Of a DNA stretch of 64,000 nucleotides, positions 62,571-64,000 are shown piece after piece. The position numbers and the translations under genes are program-made. The notes under the pieces were generated by a model. It had not been told where the DNA came from. It saw only the letters and a program-made list of their open reading frames with translations, and did no database searches. How positions within the stretch are numbered: position 1 is the stretch's first letter; every line of letters begins with the position of its first letter. The DNA comes from Oceanivirga miroungae. GTDB lineage: Bacteria > Fusobacteriota > Fusobacteriia > Fusobacteriales > Leptotrichiaceae. The stretch spans positions 882,688-946,687 of the forward strand of contig NZ_CABWIB010000001.1 in the NCBI RefSeq assembly GCF_902505095.1, written 5' to 3'.

Positions 62571-63089
62571 TTAAATACCTTCTTTTAATTCATTAAGTCT
62601 ATCTATTACTCTATTTACTCTTTCTTTAAAAATTTTAACTGCATCACGTTTTATTATTTCTTTTTTTATAGCGATTGCTACATATATATTTTCGCCTTCT
62701 TTAAATTTACCTAATTCTCTACTTTCTCTTGTTCTTAAATCAGCAATTTCATTAGCAAATTTTTCCATTTGATATTTATCAAACCCAGGTCCGTTTAAGT
62801 TAGAATCATTTAGCATAATCATCAACTCTTTATATGCATAATCACTAATTGCTTTGTGCATTCTAGATTCTGCATTTACTTTAGCTGACATTTCAGAATG
62901 ACTTTCTTTTGATGCTACAGCTATATCTTTATCATAGTCATATCTTCCTTGCAAGTTAGCTTCAATCACTGATTTCCCTAAATGTGCTTCATGAAAAGAT
63001 CTATCGCTTGTTAATAAAACAGCATTACTACAACTTAGTATACTTATACTTAGTACAAAAATCCCAATATATTTTTTCATATTTTTCAT
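62571..63089 (-). CDS. Lipoprotein, LPP20-like
   Basis: A 172-residue exported lipoprotein: signal MKNMKKYIGIFVLSISILSC with lipobox ILSC. The mature part is helical and ends with GENIYVAIAIKKEIIKRDAV, reminiscent of the LPP20 family of outer-membrane lipoproteins, but I am not certain. A strong GGGGGA precedes ATG 63089. It stands one base before the exporter ATPase, so lipoprotein, ATPase and permease form a three-gene unit; it may be cargo or an accessory of the exporter. Confidence 0.75.
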   Translation of the reverse strand: MKNMKKYIGIFVLSISILSCSNAVLLTSDRSFHEAHLGKSVIEANLQGRYDYDKDIAVASKESHSEMSAKVNAESRMHKAISDYAYKELMIMLNDSNLNGPGFDKYQMEKFANEIADLRTRESRELGKFKEGENIYVAIAIKKEIIKRDAVKIFKERVNRVIDRLNELKEGI

Positions 63090-63098
63090 TTTTCCCCC

Positions 63099-64000
63099 TT
63101 ATATTAAGTACTCTTTTGCACTTAAATTACATTTATTTAATAAAAATAGAGTTGTCATCATTGAATTTTCTATATTAAACTCTTTTTTGGCATATACTAC
63201 TATATTGCATAATTTACTATACTCTTTCATAAGATCTATTATTGTATAATTACCTTCTATTTTTTTAGAAACACTTTCATTAGAAAAAATTATTATTTTT
63301 TTATGTACCTGTCTTAAATCATTTATTTTATCTCTAATTTCTGAAACTTTTAAACTTGTATCCAGCTTATATACATAATAATCTTTTTTAATATTTTCAT
63401 CTAATTCAGATGAATTTAAGCTTATTACAAATTTTAATTTTAGATTTGCATATTGTCTTTTTCTTACTATATGGTGCATTCTACAACGAGCTTCATAGTT
63501 CTCAACACTACCTATCGAAACTAAAGGGTCATCTTCAAATGCAGGTTCTCCATTTATTAGTCTTTGACTAGAATATGCATTTTTCCCACACACCATACAA
63601 ATAGCTTTTAATTTTGTAACATCATCTGCTAGTGCCATAAGTTCTGGTAATGGTTTAAATGGTTCTGCTCTAAAATCTTGGTCAAGACCTGCTACTATTA
63701 CTCTTTTACCTAAGTCAACATATTTTTTACAAAGTTCTACTATTCCCTCTGGTAAAAATTGTATTTCATCTATTCCTATTACTTCAACATCAATATTTTC
63801 TTGTAATATTTTTTCCATTTGTTCTAAACTACTTACAGAGTATGCTGGGACTGTATTTTTATTATGAGAGTATATTCCGTTTTCACCGTATCTATTATCT
63901 ATGCTAGGACTAAAAACTAAAATTTTTTGTTTTGCATAATTAGCTCTTCTTAATCTTCTTATAAGTTCTTCACTCTTACCTGAAAACATACTTCCTGTTA
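63099..64000 (-). CDS. tdk: Thymidine kinase with C-terminal extension, 5' end outside window
   Basis: Type II thymidine kinase that phosphorylates thymidine in salvage. The visible part begins inside the Walker A (GSMFSGKSEE); about ten residues lie beyond the edge. The VIGIDEIQFLP motif carries the catalytic glutamate, VIVAGLDQDFRAEPF follows, and zinc ligands are CMVC, then CRMH with histidine in the fourth position. The TK core ends near residue 180 (counted from MFSGKS), yet the frame goes on to 296, giving about 115 extra residues of alpha/beta character (KKIIIFSNESV, NIVVYAKKEF). Typical TK enzymes are about 190-200 long. The extension is unrecognised. Confidence 0.92.
   Translation of the reverse strand, partial: TGSMFSGKSEELIRRLRRANYAKQKILVFSPSIDNRYGENGIYSHNKNTVPAYSVSSLEQMEKILQENIDVEVIGIDEIQFLPEGIVELCKKYVDLGKRVIVAGLDQDFRAEPFKPLPELMALADDVTKLKAICMVCGKNAYSSQRLINGEPAFEDDPLVSIGSVENYEARCRMHHIVRKRQYANLKLKFVISLNSSELDENIKKDYYVYKLDTSLKVSEIRDKINDLRQVHKKIIIFSNESVSKKIEGNYTIIDLMKEYSKLCNIVVYAKKEFNIENSMMTTLFLLNKCNLSAKEYLI

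Noticed and set aside
1-64000. tRNA, rRNA, insertion sequences, prophage
   Set aside because: No cloverleaf arms, conserved rRNA stretches, transposase-like proteins, terminal inverted repeats or phage genes were recognised on either strand.

Overview
The window is AT-rich (roughly 70 to 75 percent A+T by eye) and packed with bacterial genes. Almost everything is on the minus strand with gaps of a few bases or short overlaps; only two genes, at about 19.2-20.9 kb, run the other way. The gene set (DAK2-DegV fusion, Asp23/AmaP pair, RNase J, DUF1576, MsrAB fusion, C69 dipeptidase, LPP20-like lipoprotein with an FtsX-type exporter) suggests an AT-rich Fusobacteriota member of the Leptotrichiaceae type (Streptobacillus/Sneathia-like). 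This is inferred from gene content; a low-GC Bacillota host is not excluded. No rRNA, tRNA, IS element, prophage or CRISPR array was seen, and no gene-free stretch exceeds 300 bases.

Layout, from low to high coordinates. 0-1.8 kb: lipoate metabolism (lipA cut by the edge, a stand-alone lipoyl domain, lplA). 1.8-7.4 kb: glycogen synthesis (glgC-glgA), then gap-pgk and a nucleoside deoxyribosyltransferase. 7.5-18.9 kb: one long operon starting with two paralogous acyl-activating/ACP/acyltransferase fusions, then mtnN, a 56-residue membrane peptide, mutS, alaS and ruvX. 18.9-20.9 kb: plus-strand DUF3800 gene with a strong promoter and a foldable 5' leader, then a CDF transporter gene preceded by a frameshifted micro-ORF. 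20.9-23.3 kb: ArsC-like, Nudix, unknown and DUF1576 genes. 23.4-28.4 kb: potABC-pepC-msrAB. 28.4-40.6 kb: an envelope and RNA operon (lipoprotein, rsfS, PBP2, RNase J, FakA-FakB fusion, RluA, Asp23, AmaP, NusB, PP2C phosphatase) ending in a UvrC that lacks its C-terminal nuclease half. 40.7-43.0 kb: a Fic protein and an unknown partner behind a four-unit tandem operator-like array. 43.0-53.3 kb: pcrA to rsmE housekeeping operon. 53.3-55.9 kb: clpB with a near-perfect CIRCE operator. 56-64 kb: exonuclease, lepA, tcdA, an ABC exporter with a long coiled coil, a lipoprotein, and a thymidine kinase with an unusual C-terminal extension, cut by the edge.

How the genes work together: fatty-acid capture and transfer is a theme. 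The FakA-FakB fusion would phosphorylate exogenous fatty acids, and the two ligase-carrier-acyltransferase fusions could activate and transfer acyl chains to lysolipids. Lipoate salvage (LplA) and synthesis (LipA) flank a carrier domain. Stress handling is represented by ClpB/CIRCE, MsrAB, Asp23/AmaP and the PP2C phosphatase. Operon ends are marked by clear intrinsic terminators, and several gene pairs share a TAATG stop-start, which points to translational coupling.

Most promising for new biology: the DUF3800 gene with its structured leader; the Fic-unknown pair with its tandem operator array; the doubled ligase-ACP-acyltransferase fusions; the truncated UvrC; and the extended thymidine kinase.
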